This document shows positions 53,113 through 60,376 of a stretch of DNA of 64,000 nucleotides, in pieces; within the stretch, counting starts at the first letter, position 1, and every line of letters starts with the position of its first letter. The stretch comes from Comamonadaceae bacterium M7527. Lineage in GTDB: Bacteria; Pseudomonadota; Gammaproteobacteria; Burkholderiales; Burkholderiaceae_C. A model generated the notes under the pieces. The model did not search any database and had not been told where the DNA came from. It saw nothing but the letters and a program-made list of their open reading frames with translations. The stretch covers positions 1,922,001 through 1,986,000 of the forward strand of contig CP087990.1 of assembly GCA_021044545.1 (NCBI GenBank), in the 5' to 3' direction. The position numbers were made by a program, and so were the translations under genes.

Positions 53113-53140
53113 CGAAAAAAAAGGAGCCTATCGGCTCCTT
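53113..53140 (-). terminator. Rho-independent terminator for the flagellar minus-strand transcripts
   Basis: Read on the minus strand, AAGGAGCC-GATA-GGCTCCTT is followed by a run of T (eight A on the plus strand at 53115-53122, part of which is in the stem). It lies 47 bases beyond the fliS stop. Confidence 0.85.
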
Positions 53141-53148
53141 GTTGTGTC

Positions 53149-53168
53149 AAGGCGCTGTACAGCGCCTT
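53149..53168. repeat. Perfect 20-bp palindrome after fliS
   Basis: AAGGCGCTGTACAGCGCCTT is self-complementary over all 20 bases. It lies between the fliS stop and its terminator. It may add to termination as a second hairpin, or be a protein-binding site. Confidence 0.7.
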
Positions 53169-53186
53169 ATGACTGCTGCTCAAGCA

Positions 53187-53618
53187 CTAGTTGGCGTATA
53201 CAGGGCGCTGGAATTGCACCGGGGCTGTAGGGGCCAGGGCTGGCACGGTTTCCCATGCTTGGCGAATGTCGTTCATCAGGCTGTAGACCTCATCGATGGC
53301 AGCGACGTCGTTGTGCATGTTGGCATGCAATACGCGGCGTGTGCAGTACATGTACAGCTCATGGAGGTTGGTGGCCAGCTCGCCGCCTTTGTCGTGGTCT
53401 AAGGCGTTTTGAAGGCCCAACACAATGCGGCTGGCGCGGCTCAAGGCCTTGGATTTTTCGCCGATGTCGCCGTGCATGATATGGCCTTTGGCGGCCGACA
53501 GGCTCTCTAACAGACCGTCGAATAACATTTGAATCAGTTGAACGCTGTTGGCGCCAGACACGCCTGTGACGACCTTAACGGCACCGTAACTTTCCAACGC
53601 TTTGTGATTGATACGCAT
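53187..53618 (-). CDS. fliS: Flagellar export chaperone FliS
   Basis: A 143-residue helical protein with GANSVQLIQMLFDGLLESLS and GLQNALDHDKGGELATNLHE, then LYMYCTRRVLHAN; this is the FliS four-helix core. FliS binds the C-terminus of flagellin in the cytoplasm and prevents early polymerisation. A good sigma-28 promoter lies just upstream, so it is a late flagellar gene. A GGAG site precedes the ATG. FliD and FliC are not in the window. Confidence 0.93.
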   Translation of the reverse strand: MRINHKALESYGAVKVVTGVSGANSVQLIQMLFDGLLESLSAAKGHIMHGDIGEKSKALSRASRIVLGLQNALDHDKGGELATNLHELYMYCTRRVLHANMHNDVAAIDEVYSLMNDIRQAWETVPALAPTAPVQFQRPVYAN

Positions 53619-53660
53619 GTAAATGATCTCCGGTTATGCCGCCGACTGCGGACAACTAGA

Positions 53661-53687
53661 GAATCGGCTACTCGGACAAAACCTTTA
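53661..53687 (-). promoter_or_regulatory. Sigma-28 (FliA) promoter of fliS
   Basis: On the minus strand TAAA (53684-53687) is followed after exactly 15 bases by GCCGATTC (53661-53668), against the consensus TAAA-N15-GCCGATAA. The fliS ATG lies about 40 bases downstream. The sigma factor itself is encoded at 55045-55767. Confidence 0.8.
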
Positions 53688-53694
53688 GCCCGGA

Positions 53695-54417
53695 TTAACG
53701 TTTTGCAGGCTTGCGACTGACCGTTTCCACTGAGAAGTTTTCAAGATCATCCGCCATATCGTCCAACTCATCGCCAGGCGTATCGTCTGCAGCGACTGCT
53801 GCGTCGGGGCTGTCTAGTAAAGCAGGGTCGTTGGTAGCGTTTGCATCGCCAAATACACGCGTAGAAAAAGGGTTCACCAACGCCAAATCACAGCGAGCGT
53901 ACAAGGTGTCGCAGGTTTCATCCAGGCTTTGGGCAATACGTGGGATGTCGTCGGGATTGGCGGCGGCCTCGTAGCCCGCCTTGTACAACGCACTGACGTG
54001 TTGTGCCGGCAGGTAAGACGCTACGCTTGCGCGCAAGGTCTTGATGTCGCGCGTTGCTTTGGGTGAGCTGGTTGTACCTGCGGCCACGTCTTTGGCGCCA
54101 TCTTGAATGACTTCAAGAATGTGTTTTTCAAGAATGGGCTCATAACGCTCGCGCAGCGATGCCAGCTCAGCCGGCTCAAGCGGTGGATTGGCCTTGCCGC
54201 AGACCGCATCCCATAGTTTTTTGCCACTAAAGCCGTTAAACCCGTTGTTGACGTCTACCGTTGAGGCGGCAGTTGCCACCGTGTTCAAGGCTTGGGCTGC
54301 AGCGTCTGCCAAAGAGCTACGGCCTTCGATAGCGTTGACGCGGTCTACAAGATAAATCAAGACTACGATGATGCCTAATATGACCAGGGCAATCAGCCCC
54401 AAGAATAAATTGTCCAT
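53695..54417 (-). CDS. Membrane-anchored protein of unknown function in the flagellar cluster
   Basis: A 240-residue protein I do not recognise. One N-terminal membrane helix (LFLGLIALVILGIIVVLIYL, residues 4-23) is followed by a predominantly helical soluble part containing GFSGKKLWDAVCGKANPPLE and DIPRIAQSLDETCDTLYARC, then an acidic C-terminus (DDTPGDELDDMADDLENF). It lies between fliA and fliS on the same strand, with a sigma-28-like site upstream, so a late flagellar or chemotaxis-linked role is plausible. The fliS promoter overlaps the gap after its stop. Confidence 0.65.
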   Translation of the reverse strand: MDNLFLGLIALVILGIIVVLIYLVDRVNAIEGRSSLADAAAQALNTVATAASTVDVNNGFNGFSGKKLWDAVCGKANPPLEPAELASLRERYEPILEKHILEVIQDGAKDVAAGTTSSPKATRDIKTLRASVASYLPAQHVSALYKAGYEAAANPDDIPRIAQSLDETCDTLYARCDLALVNPFSTRVFGDANATNDPALLDSPDAAVAADDTPGDELDDMADDLENFSVETVSRKPAKR

Positions 54418-54440
54418 GCTCGCGCACTCCTACGCATAAG

Positions 54441-54467
54441 GTATCGGCTCAAGCCAGTGACACTGAA
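54441..54467 (-). promoter_or_regulatory. Candidate sigma-28 promoter of the unknown membrane protein gene
   Basis: On the minus strand GCCGATAC (54441-54448) lies 15 bases after TTCA (54464-54467). The -10 box matches the FliA consensus at seven of eight positions, the -35 (TAAA) at only two of four. The start codon of the unknown gene is 24 bases downstream of the -10 box. Confidence 0.4.
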
Positions 54468-54477
54468 CCAGGTCTGA

Positions 54478-55032
54478 TTAATCGCCAGTCGGCTCCGATA
54501 GTGGGTCTTCGTTGCCCTCGGCCTCCTCAGCCAACTCATCCCGCAAAAACTGCAGAGCCGTCAGCGGCTCGTCCAGCTTGAACTCAAAGCGGCAAATTTG
54601 GTCGATTATGTTTTGTACAGCATCAATAGCCGTTTGCGCTGTGATGTCCATGCGCTGATACCGCATGCCAAGTTGAAAAATCTGCTCCACATATTCTTCG
54701 GGTACGTAAACCCAGACGGCCTTGCCACCAGAGGTATCAACCAATTGAAATACAGTGAATTGGGGTTCCGGCGGCAGTGACTCGCCAGCTGCCAGGGCCG
54801 CCATCATCACGTCTTGGTAAACCGCCATTTTTTCGGCGCCGTCAATGAACGTTTTGTCGATATGGGCACGTGTTAGCAGGCCCATGCGTATGCGCAAGCT
54901 GCGCGCCGTTCGACCGTTACCCTCAAGCTCGGCAACCTTGTCAAAGTCTTGCTTTGCCCGTTTCTTTAGCAGCGCAGGACTTTTGTTGTCAAAAATAGGA
55001 AGCATTGAACGCCAGTGTGTTGAAGAGCTCAC
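54478..55032 (-). CDS. Hypothetical protein co-transcribed with fliA
   Basis: A 184-residue soluble protein without recognised family. It has a basic N-terminal region (KSPALLKKRAKQDFDKVAEL), a central segment VFQLVDTSGGKAVWVYVPEE, a helical RYQRMDITAQTAIDAVQNII and an acidic tail (EEAEGNEDPLSEPTGD). It starts 12 bases after the fliA stop, so it is probably translated from the flagellar transcript. No signal peptide or membrane helix. Its position suggests a flagellar assembly or regulatory role; this is inference only. Confidence 0.6.
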   Translation of the reverse strand: MSSSTHWRSMLPIFDNKSPALLKKRAKQDFDKVAELEGNGRTARSLRIRMGLLTRAHIDKTFIDGAEKMAVYQDVMMAALAAGESLPPEPQFTVFQLVDTSGGKAVWVYVPEEYVEQIFQLGMRYQRMDITAQTAIDAVQNIIDQICRFEFKLDEPLTALQFLRDELAEEAEGNEDPLSEPTGD

Positions 55033-55044
55033 AAGCCATGATGG

Positions 55045-55767
55045 CTAGCGACCGCCCTCAATGTTAAGGGTTGTGCGAAGTTTCTTCACCGTTGCGGACA
55101 AAATCTGACTCACCCGCGACTCACTCACCTCCAAAACCTCGCCAATCTCTTTGAGGTTGAGCTCTTCTACGTAATACAACTGCATCACAAGTTGCTCACG
55201 CTCGGGCAAGTGTTCAATGGCGGCTGTAACAGCGTCCATAAACTCAGCGTGCTCAACAATGGCTTCTGGTTGTCGGTGTATGTCGTCGGCCATGTTCATG
55301 ACCTCGTCATTGACCACCTCCATGGAATAGGTCTCAAACCGCTTGGCGTGGCCGCGCTCCTTTTGGAACTCGTTCATGTCCATGCCCATGTGTTGGGCCA
55401 TCTCCGCTTGCGTGGGCGTGCGCCCCAGCTCAGACGCCAGGGTTTGCGTGGCGCTGCTGTGTTGCTTGTTGAAGCTTACCGCCGAGCGGGGCAATGCAGA
55501 CAGTCGACGCACTTCATCAATAATTGCGCCGCGCACCCTGCTGTGTGCGTAGTTTTCAAACTCGACACCCTTGGACATGTCAAAGCCGCGCGCCGCCTCA
55601 ATCAGGCCCAGCATGCCGACTTGCACCAGCTCGTCAACCTCCATGAAAGGCGGAAGGCGTGCTTTGAGGTGCAAAGCCACACGCTTGACCATGCCCATGT
55701 GCGCAACAATCAGGTCGTCGCGGTTGTTGACTTGAACCGACTCGTAAAGGGCGACTGCAGCGACCAT
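55045..55767 (-). CDS. fliA: Flagellar sigma factor FliA (sigma-28)
   Basis: A 240-residue sigma factor without region 1. Region 2 has LVQVGMLGLIEAARGFDMSK and FENYAHSRVRGAIIDEVRRL. Region 3 has LASELGRTPTQAEMAQHMGM. Region 4 has LPEREQLVMQLYYVEELNLK and the helix-turn-helix IGEVLEVSESRVSQIL. It directs RNA polymerase to late flagellar and chemotaxis genes, two possible sites of which lie just downstream in this window. It starts 2 bases after the flhG stop. Confidence 0.95.
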   Translation of the reverse strand: MVAAVALYESVQVNNRDDLIVAHMGMVKRVALHLKARLPPFMEVDELVQVGMLGLIEAARGFDMSKGVEFENYAHSRVRGAIIDEVRRLSALPRSAVSFNKQHSSATQTLASELGRTPTQAEMAQHMGMDMNEFQKERGHAKRFETYSMEVVNDEVMNMADDIHRQPEAIVEHAEFMDAVTAAIEHLPEREQLVMQLYYVEELNLKEIGEVLEVSESRVSQILSATVKKLRTTLNIEGGR

Positions 55768-55769
55768 GC

Positions 55770-56594
55770 TTAGGCTCCTTGCTCAGCATCCAACAAGCGC
55801 TGGAAAAAGAACTGCGCATGACCGTGTGCTTTTGTCGCCGGTGGTAAGTCAATACTGAGCTCTGCCATTCGCCTAAAGTCACGTGCACCGCTGCTGCCTT
55901 GCGCAAAGCTCAGCACGGGCTTGTACTTGCGCAATGCAGCAAAAATCAGATCATCTGCCTCGACAGAGGTCAGGTAATTGACAGACCGGCCCAGGAAGCG
56001 GGTGCAGACCTCGTTCATGCGCTTGAACAATTGCCAGCCACTGGCTTGTGAGCTCATCATATTGGGTATCAAATACACCTCATCCAAACCCAGCTCGGAC
56101 GTCATGACTTTGATGGTGCCGTAAGCGTCAGCAATACTGGAGGGTTCGTCCCTCAACACCACGTAGCGCCTGTGGCAGGCCGCTAGAAATGACATGACAG
56201 ACGGCGATATGCCGGCAGCTACGTCAACGATGACAAAGTCAAAGTCGTCGGCAACCTCATCAAAGGCGTGAATGATGCTGGAGACTTGGGCTTCTGAAAT
56301 GCCAGCCATGTCACGCCGGCCAGACGCGCCAGGAACCAGGTGAACCCCATCTTCAGTTTTGACCATGATCTCGCGCAGCGTCTTTTCGCTAGCCAACAAA
56401 TGACTAACGTTGAATGGACTGCGGCTGCCCAACGCGATTTGCGCATTGGCCAAACCCATATCCGCATCCAACAAGGCAACGCGTTTGCCGGCCATGGACA
56501 GGGCGACGGCCAGGTTAACGGCCACCGTTGTCTTGCCAACGCCACCTTTGCCACTGGCAACGCCAATAACTTGTGGGCAATGTGAATTAGCCAT
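55770..56594 (-). CDS. flhG: Flagellar number regulator FlhG (MinD/ParA-like ATPase)
   Basis: About 274 residues. A deviant Walker A GKGGVGKT at 15-22 is followed by LLDADMGLANAQIALG, FVIVDVAAGISPSVMSFLAA and VVLRDEPSSIADAYGTIKVM, the FlhG/FleN pattern. It limits flagellar number by controlling FlhF and, in some species, the master regulator. The ATG at 56594 overlaps flhF by 8 bases; an upstream start 24 bases earlier is possible. Confidence 0.92.
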   Translation of the reverse strand: MANSHCPQVIGVASGKGGVGKTTVAVNLAVALSMAGKRVALLDADMGLANAQIALGSRSPFNVSHLLASEKTLREIMVKTEDGVHLVPGASGRRDMAGISEAQVSSIIHAFDEVADDFDFVIVDVAAGISPSVMSFLAACHRRYVVLRDEPSSIADAYGTIKVMTSELGLDEVYLIPNMMSSQASGWQLFKRMNEVCTRFLGRSVNYLTSVEADDLIFAALRKYKPVLSFAQGSSGARDFRRMAELSIDLPPATKAHGHAQFFFQRLLDAEQGA

Positions 56595-58029
56595 GGATAG
56601 CTTTCTCGTGCGGGGCACGCATTTTCAAAATGGTGGCGGCCATGCTGTCGGCGGCCATGGTGGGGTTGTGGGCTACGCTGTCTTGGCTAAGCGGCAAATG
56701 CGCCAATGCCTGTTCAACAATACGCACACCCGAGTACGGTAGCGCGGCCTCGCTTAGGCGCGCGCTAGGACCCATTAGCGACATGGGCAGTGGGCTGTCG
56801 CATAAGGCTTGCAGCAGCGGCCAAGGCTGTGACGCCTCGTCCAGCTTGCTGACCATGACGCTGTCCCATTCAAACGCTTGGCGTACCCGTTTGATGGTGA
56901 CAGTCGACGAGTCGGCGGCCAGCACCACGTGAGCGAGTGCTTGCGGTGCAATTTGCTTGATTTGTGCAACGCTGCGCTCAAACTCAACGCCGGCTGTATC
57001 AATCACGATCAAGGTGCGTTGCGACAACTCATCCAGCAGCAACGACAGGGCGTTGGCGTCGCAGGCGCGGTAGCAATCAATGCCGGATTGAGCGGTGAGC
57101 ATTTGGACTTGACTCCAGGCACCCGGACGGGTGTCCGCAAAGCTGATCATGACAACAGCGTGCGCACCGTGTTGCAGCGCGCCAGCTTGTGCCAAGCGCG
57201 CAGCCATCAATGTCTTGCCCACACCGGTTGGGCCGCTCACTATGTGCTGGCCACGTTCTGGTACGGCCACGCCGACATTGGGTAAAGCCTCTACCAAGTG
57301 GCTGCGTAGTGCCGCCATGGCGTCGTCTAGGTCGGCAGCCTCTCGTATACGGTCTATCAACAAACCGCGTAAACCAGCAGGCACGCCCGCTTCGGTTAGC
57401 GCGTTGATCAAAGGCTTGATGGCGGGTGAAATAGGCAAGGTGTCCTGCCAAGGACTCATGCGCTGGCTGAGCGAAAATTCCTTGCGTAGTGCGGCGATTT
57501 CGTCTCGCACCATATCCACAATTTCACGGCCACGTGCGGCATCGCGTTGCGCTTGCAGCGCGCTGGTGTCCACTTCGGGCTCCGCACGCTCAACGGGTTT
57601 GGCAGCTTCAGCAGCCGGTTGTGCTTGTTGTTCAATCAGTTGCAGGGCTCGCGTGGACGCGGCCCCATCGTTGGTCGTGCGGGCACGGCTGGCACGTTGC
57701 AAGCTGGCTGCTGTAGATGCAGGACTGGTCTTTTGGCCGCGCAGTCTGGCGCGTTGGCGCTGCATCATGGTTTCTTCAAATGCAGCCTCAAATGAGTTCA
57801 GCGGTTTGGCGGCTTGCGCTTGGGCACTGGTTGCACCATGTACACCGCCCATGCTCAGGCTTTGGTCATCGTCCATGCCGTCACCTGGTTGTATGTCCAC
57901 CGCGACCAACAACTCGGTTTGGCCGTTTACGCGCTGGTTGGAAATAATGAGCACGTCCTGCCCATACTTGGCCATGGCCTGGTCGGTGGCAGCGCGAGTG
58001 TCTCTAGCGAGTATGCGTTGTATTTCCAT
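56587..58029 (-). CDS. flhF: Flagellar biosynthesis GTPase FlhF
   Basis: A 480-residue SRP-type GTPase. An N-terminal block (IQRILARDTRAATDQAMAKY) and an Ala/Gln-rich linker precede the NG domain, with P-loop GPTGVGKT near residue 265, IDTAG, and SKLDEA as G4. The usual DTYRxGAxEQL G2/insertion-box segment is DTRPGAWSQVQ, and G4 has Ser for Thr, so the GTPase core is somewhat divergent. FlhF sets flagellar position at the pole. Operon flhA-flhF-flhG-fliA. Confidence 0.93.
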   Translation of the reverse strand: MEIQRILARDTRAATDQAMAKYGQDVLIISNQRVNGQTELLVAVDIQPGDGMDDDQSLSMGGVHGATSAQAQAAKPLNSFEAAFEETMMQRQRARLRGQKTSPASTAASLQRASRARTTNDGAASTRALQLIEQQAQPAAEAAKPVERAEPEVDTSALQAQRDAARGREIVDMVRDEIAALRKEFSLSQRMSPWQDTLPISPAIKPLINALTEAGVPAGLRGLLIDRIREAADLDDAMAALRSHLVEALPNVGVAVPERGQHIVSGPTGVGKTLMAARLAQAGALQHGAHAVVMISFADTRPGAWSQVQMLTAQSGIDCYRACDANALSLLLDELSQRTLIVIDTAGVEFERSVAQIKQIAPQALAHVVLAADSSTVTIKRVRQAFEWDSVMVSKLDEASQPWPLLQALCDSPLPMSLMGPSARLSEAALPYSGVRIVEQALAHLPLSQDSVAHNPTMAADSMAATILKMRAPHEKAIHG

Positions 58030-58075
58030 AACGGGTCTCTGATTGCTCTTTGTCTGTTAAGTGGTGTTTGGGCGT

Positions 58076-60172
58076 TTATGACTTATTGGTAGCCTGTACG
58101 GTGTGAATCACATTCACGCCCTGGTCATCTGGTATTTCGCTGTACGACAACACGGTCAGGTCGGCGACGCGGTGGCGCGCTGCCTTGGACAACCATGAGC
58201 GAATGCTGGGGGATACCACCAGCACGGCGGTGTGGCCTTTGTCTTCGACTTCGCGTGTGCCATCGCGCAGGGCGCTAAACAGGTTCTCGGCCAAGCCGGG
58301 CTCCAGCACCATGCCACCGCCTTGGTTTTGTTGCAGCACGTTGTGCAGCAGCTGCTCCAAAGACGGGTCAAGCGTCATCACAGCCAAGCTCTCGTCGGCG
58401 TCTATCAGGCCTTGCACAATCATGCGGCCCAACTTGGGACGCACCATGGTGGTGAGCTGATCGGGGTCCTGGGTTTTGGTGGCCGCGTCTGTGAGCGACT
58501 CAACAATGGTGCGCATATCGCGAATGGACACGCCTTCGGCCAACAGGTTTTGCATGGTGCGTGTGATCACGCCCAATGACAATTTGCCAGGCACCAGGTC
58601 TTCCACCAACTTGGGCGACTTGGCAGCCAGCTTGTCTAACAGTTGCTGGGCTTCGTCGTGGCTTAACAGCTCGGCGGAGTTGTCACGCAGTACTTTGTTC
58701 AAGTGTGTGGCAATGGCGGTGCTGGCATCGACTACTGTGTAGCCCAGCGTGCGGGCGTAGTCGCGCTGCGCAGGGTCAATCCAGACAGCTTCCAGGCCAA
58801 AGGCAGGCTCTTTGGTGGCCTGTCCTTCAACCTTGCCGTAAACCTGACCGGGGTTAATGGCCAGCTCTTTACCCACGCGCACTTCGCCCTTGCCGCGCAC
58901 CACGCCGTTCATGGTGATGTGGTACACGTCTGGGGCCAGGTTCAGTGCGTCGCGAATGCGCACAGGCTGCACCAAAAAGCCCAGCTCGGCAGACAGTTTT
59001 TTACGCACGCCTTTGACGCGCGGCATCAGTTGCCCGCCAGTTTCTGGGTTCACCAATGGAATTAGGCCGTAGCCAATTTCCAATCCAATCAGGTCAACTT
59101 GGTCAACATCGTCCCAGTCCAGTTCTTTTGGCGCATCGGTGCTGTCTGTTGCCTGGGGTGCAGACTGTGCAACCTCGTCAGCCGCATTGCCACGAACCAC
59201 CATAAAGCCAATACCGGCAGTGGCAGCTGCCAGGCTCAAGAACACCATGTGTGGCATACCGGGCACCAAGCCCAAAATGGTCATGATGCTTGCCGCTATA
59301 AATAGCGCTGAGGGGTTGGACAGTTGCGTCTTGGCCTGCTCTGTTGCTGACTCGGATGTGGTCACGCGTGTCACGATGATGGCGGTGGCCAGTGACAAGA
59401 ACAATGAGGGAATTTGTGCCACCAAGCCGTCACCAATGGTGAGCAACACGTAAATGCGACCCGCATCGGTAAAGCTTAAGTCGTGTTGAGCCAAACCAAT
59501 CGCCAGGCCGCCCACGATGTTGATGATCAAAATCAGCAAACCCGCCATGGCGTCGCCACTGACGAACTTGGAAGCACCATCCATAGAACCAAAGAAGTCG
59601 GCCTCTTGTGACAGCTCTTCACGTTTCTTTTTGGCTTCTTCCTGGTCAATCACGCCTGCGTTCAAGTCGGCGTCAATGGCCATTTGCTTGCCTGGCATGG
59701 CATCCAACGTAAAGCGGGCGTTCACTTCCGAGACGCGGCCTGCACCCTTGGTGACCACAATGAAGTTGATGATCATCAAAATCGCGAAGATGATGAAACC
59801 CACCAGGTAGTTGCCACCGATGACAAACTCACCAAATGCGGCAATCACCTCGCCGGCAGAAGTCCCGCCTTCGTGACCATTTACCAAGATCACGCGGGTT
59901 GACGCTACGTTCAGCGCCAGGCGCAGCATGGTGGCAAACAGCAATACGGTTGGAAAGCTGGAGAACTCAAGTGGTTTGCGGGTGCCAATGGAGATCATCA
60001 CGATCACCAAAGCCGCCACAATATTGAATGTGAACAAGATGTCCAGCAGCAGCGGGTGCAGGGGCAGCACCAGCATGGCCATGATCATGAGCACGAGCGC
60101 AGGTATCCCCAGACCGGAGAAGTCAAAGGCCGACAAATTTTGTCGAATCGTTGACAGGCTTAGTGCGTTCAT
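58076..60172 (-). CDS. flhA: Flagellar export apparatus protein FlhA
   Basis: About 698 residues. Eight N-terminal membrane helices include PALVLMIMAMLVLPLHPLLL and the FHIPEP-type loop GKQMAIDADLNAGVIDQEEA, followed by a large cytosolic domain (LGYTVVDASTAIATHLNKVL, PSLEQLLHNVLQQNQGGGMV). FlhA is the main export-gate component and docks chaperone-substrate complexes. The ATG at 60172 is preferred to a TTG four codons upstream. A sigma-54-type promoter lies about 75 bases upstream. Confidence 0.96.
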   Translation of the reverse strand: MNALSLSTIRQNLSAFDFSGLGIPALVLMIMAMLVLPLHPLLLDILFTFNIVAALVIVMISIGTRKPLEFSSFPTVLLFATMLRLALNVASTRVILVNGHEGGTSAGEVIAAFGEFVIGGNYLVGFIIFAILMIINFIVVTKGAGRVSEVNARFTLDAMPGKQMAIDADLNAGVIDQEEAKKKREELSQEADFFGSMDGASKFVSGDAMAGLLILIINIVGGLAIGLAQHDLSFTDAGRIYVLLTIGDGLVAQIPSLFLSLATAIIVTRVTTSESATEQAKTQLSNPSALFIAASIMTILGLVPGMPHMVFLSLAAATAGIGFMVVRGNAADEVAQSAPQATDSTDAPKELDWDDVDQVDLIGLEIGYGLIPLVNPETGGQLMPRVKGVRKKLSAELGFLVQPVRIRDALNLAPDVYHITMNGVVRGKGEVRVGKELAINPGQVYGKVEGQATKEPAFGLEAVWIDPAQRDYARTLGYTVVDASTAIATHLNKVLRDNSAELLSHDEAQQLLDKLAAKSPKLVEDLVPGKLSLGVITRTMQNLLAEGVSIRDMRTIVESLTDAATKTQDPDQLTTMVRPKLGRMIVQGLIDADESLAVMTLDPSLEQLLHNVLQQNQGGGMVLEPGLAENLFSALRDGTREVEDKGHTAVLVVSPSIRSWLSKAARHRVADLTVLSYSEIPDDQGVNVIHTVQATNKS

Positions 60173-60245
60173 GCGTTGAATCAATCAAAAACAAATTCTT
60201 TGGTAGTAATTCCGAGGCCGGATTCACTGCGTATGCATGGTTCAA

Positions 60246-60261
60246 AGCAAGCCCTGTGCCA
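60246..60261 (-). promoter_or_regulatory. Sigma-54 (RpoN) promoter upstream of flhA
   Basis: On the minus strand the sequence is TGGCACAGGGCTTGCT. It contains the -24 GG and -12 GC elements at exact spacing and matches TGGCACG-N4-TTGCW at every consensus position but one. Predicted transcription would start near 60235, about 60 bases before the flhA ATG. It lies in the divergent region with fliK. Confidence 0.75.
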
Positions 60262-60376
60262 CATGTGGCTGGCCGCGAATCAAAGCGGCAAATCCCTTCC
60301 GGTCATGCTTCTTGCTAACAGTGGGTATGCCCGGGAATTGCTCCTGGGTGCCACGCATAGATTTGGAAGACCGGAT

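Noticed and set aside
60176..60376. Longer FliK start at a TTG
   Set aside because: It would cover the divergent control region with the sigma-54 site and has no good ribosome site; the ATG at 60377 has GGAAGA upstream. The frame is open, so this is not fully excluded.
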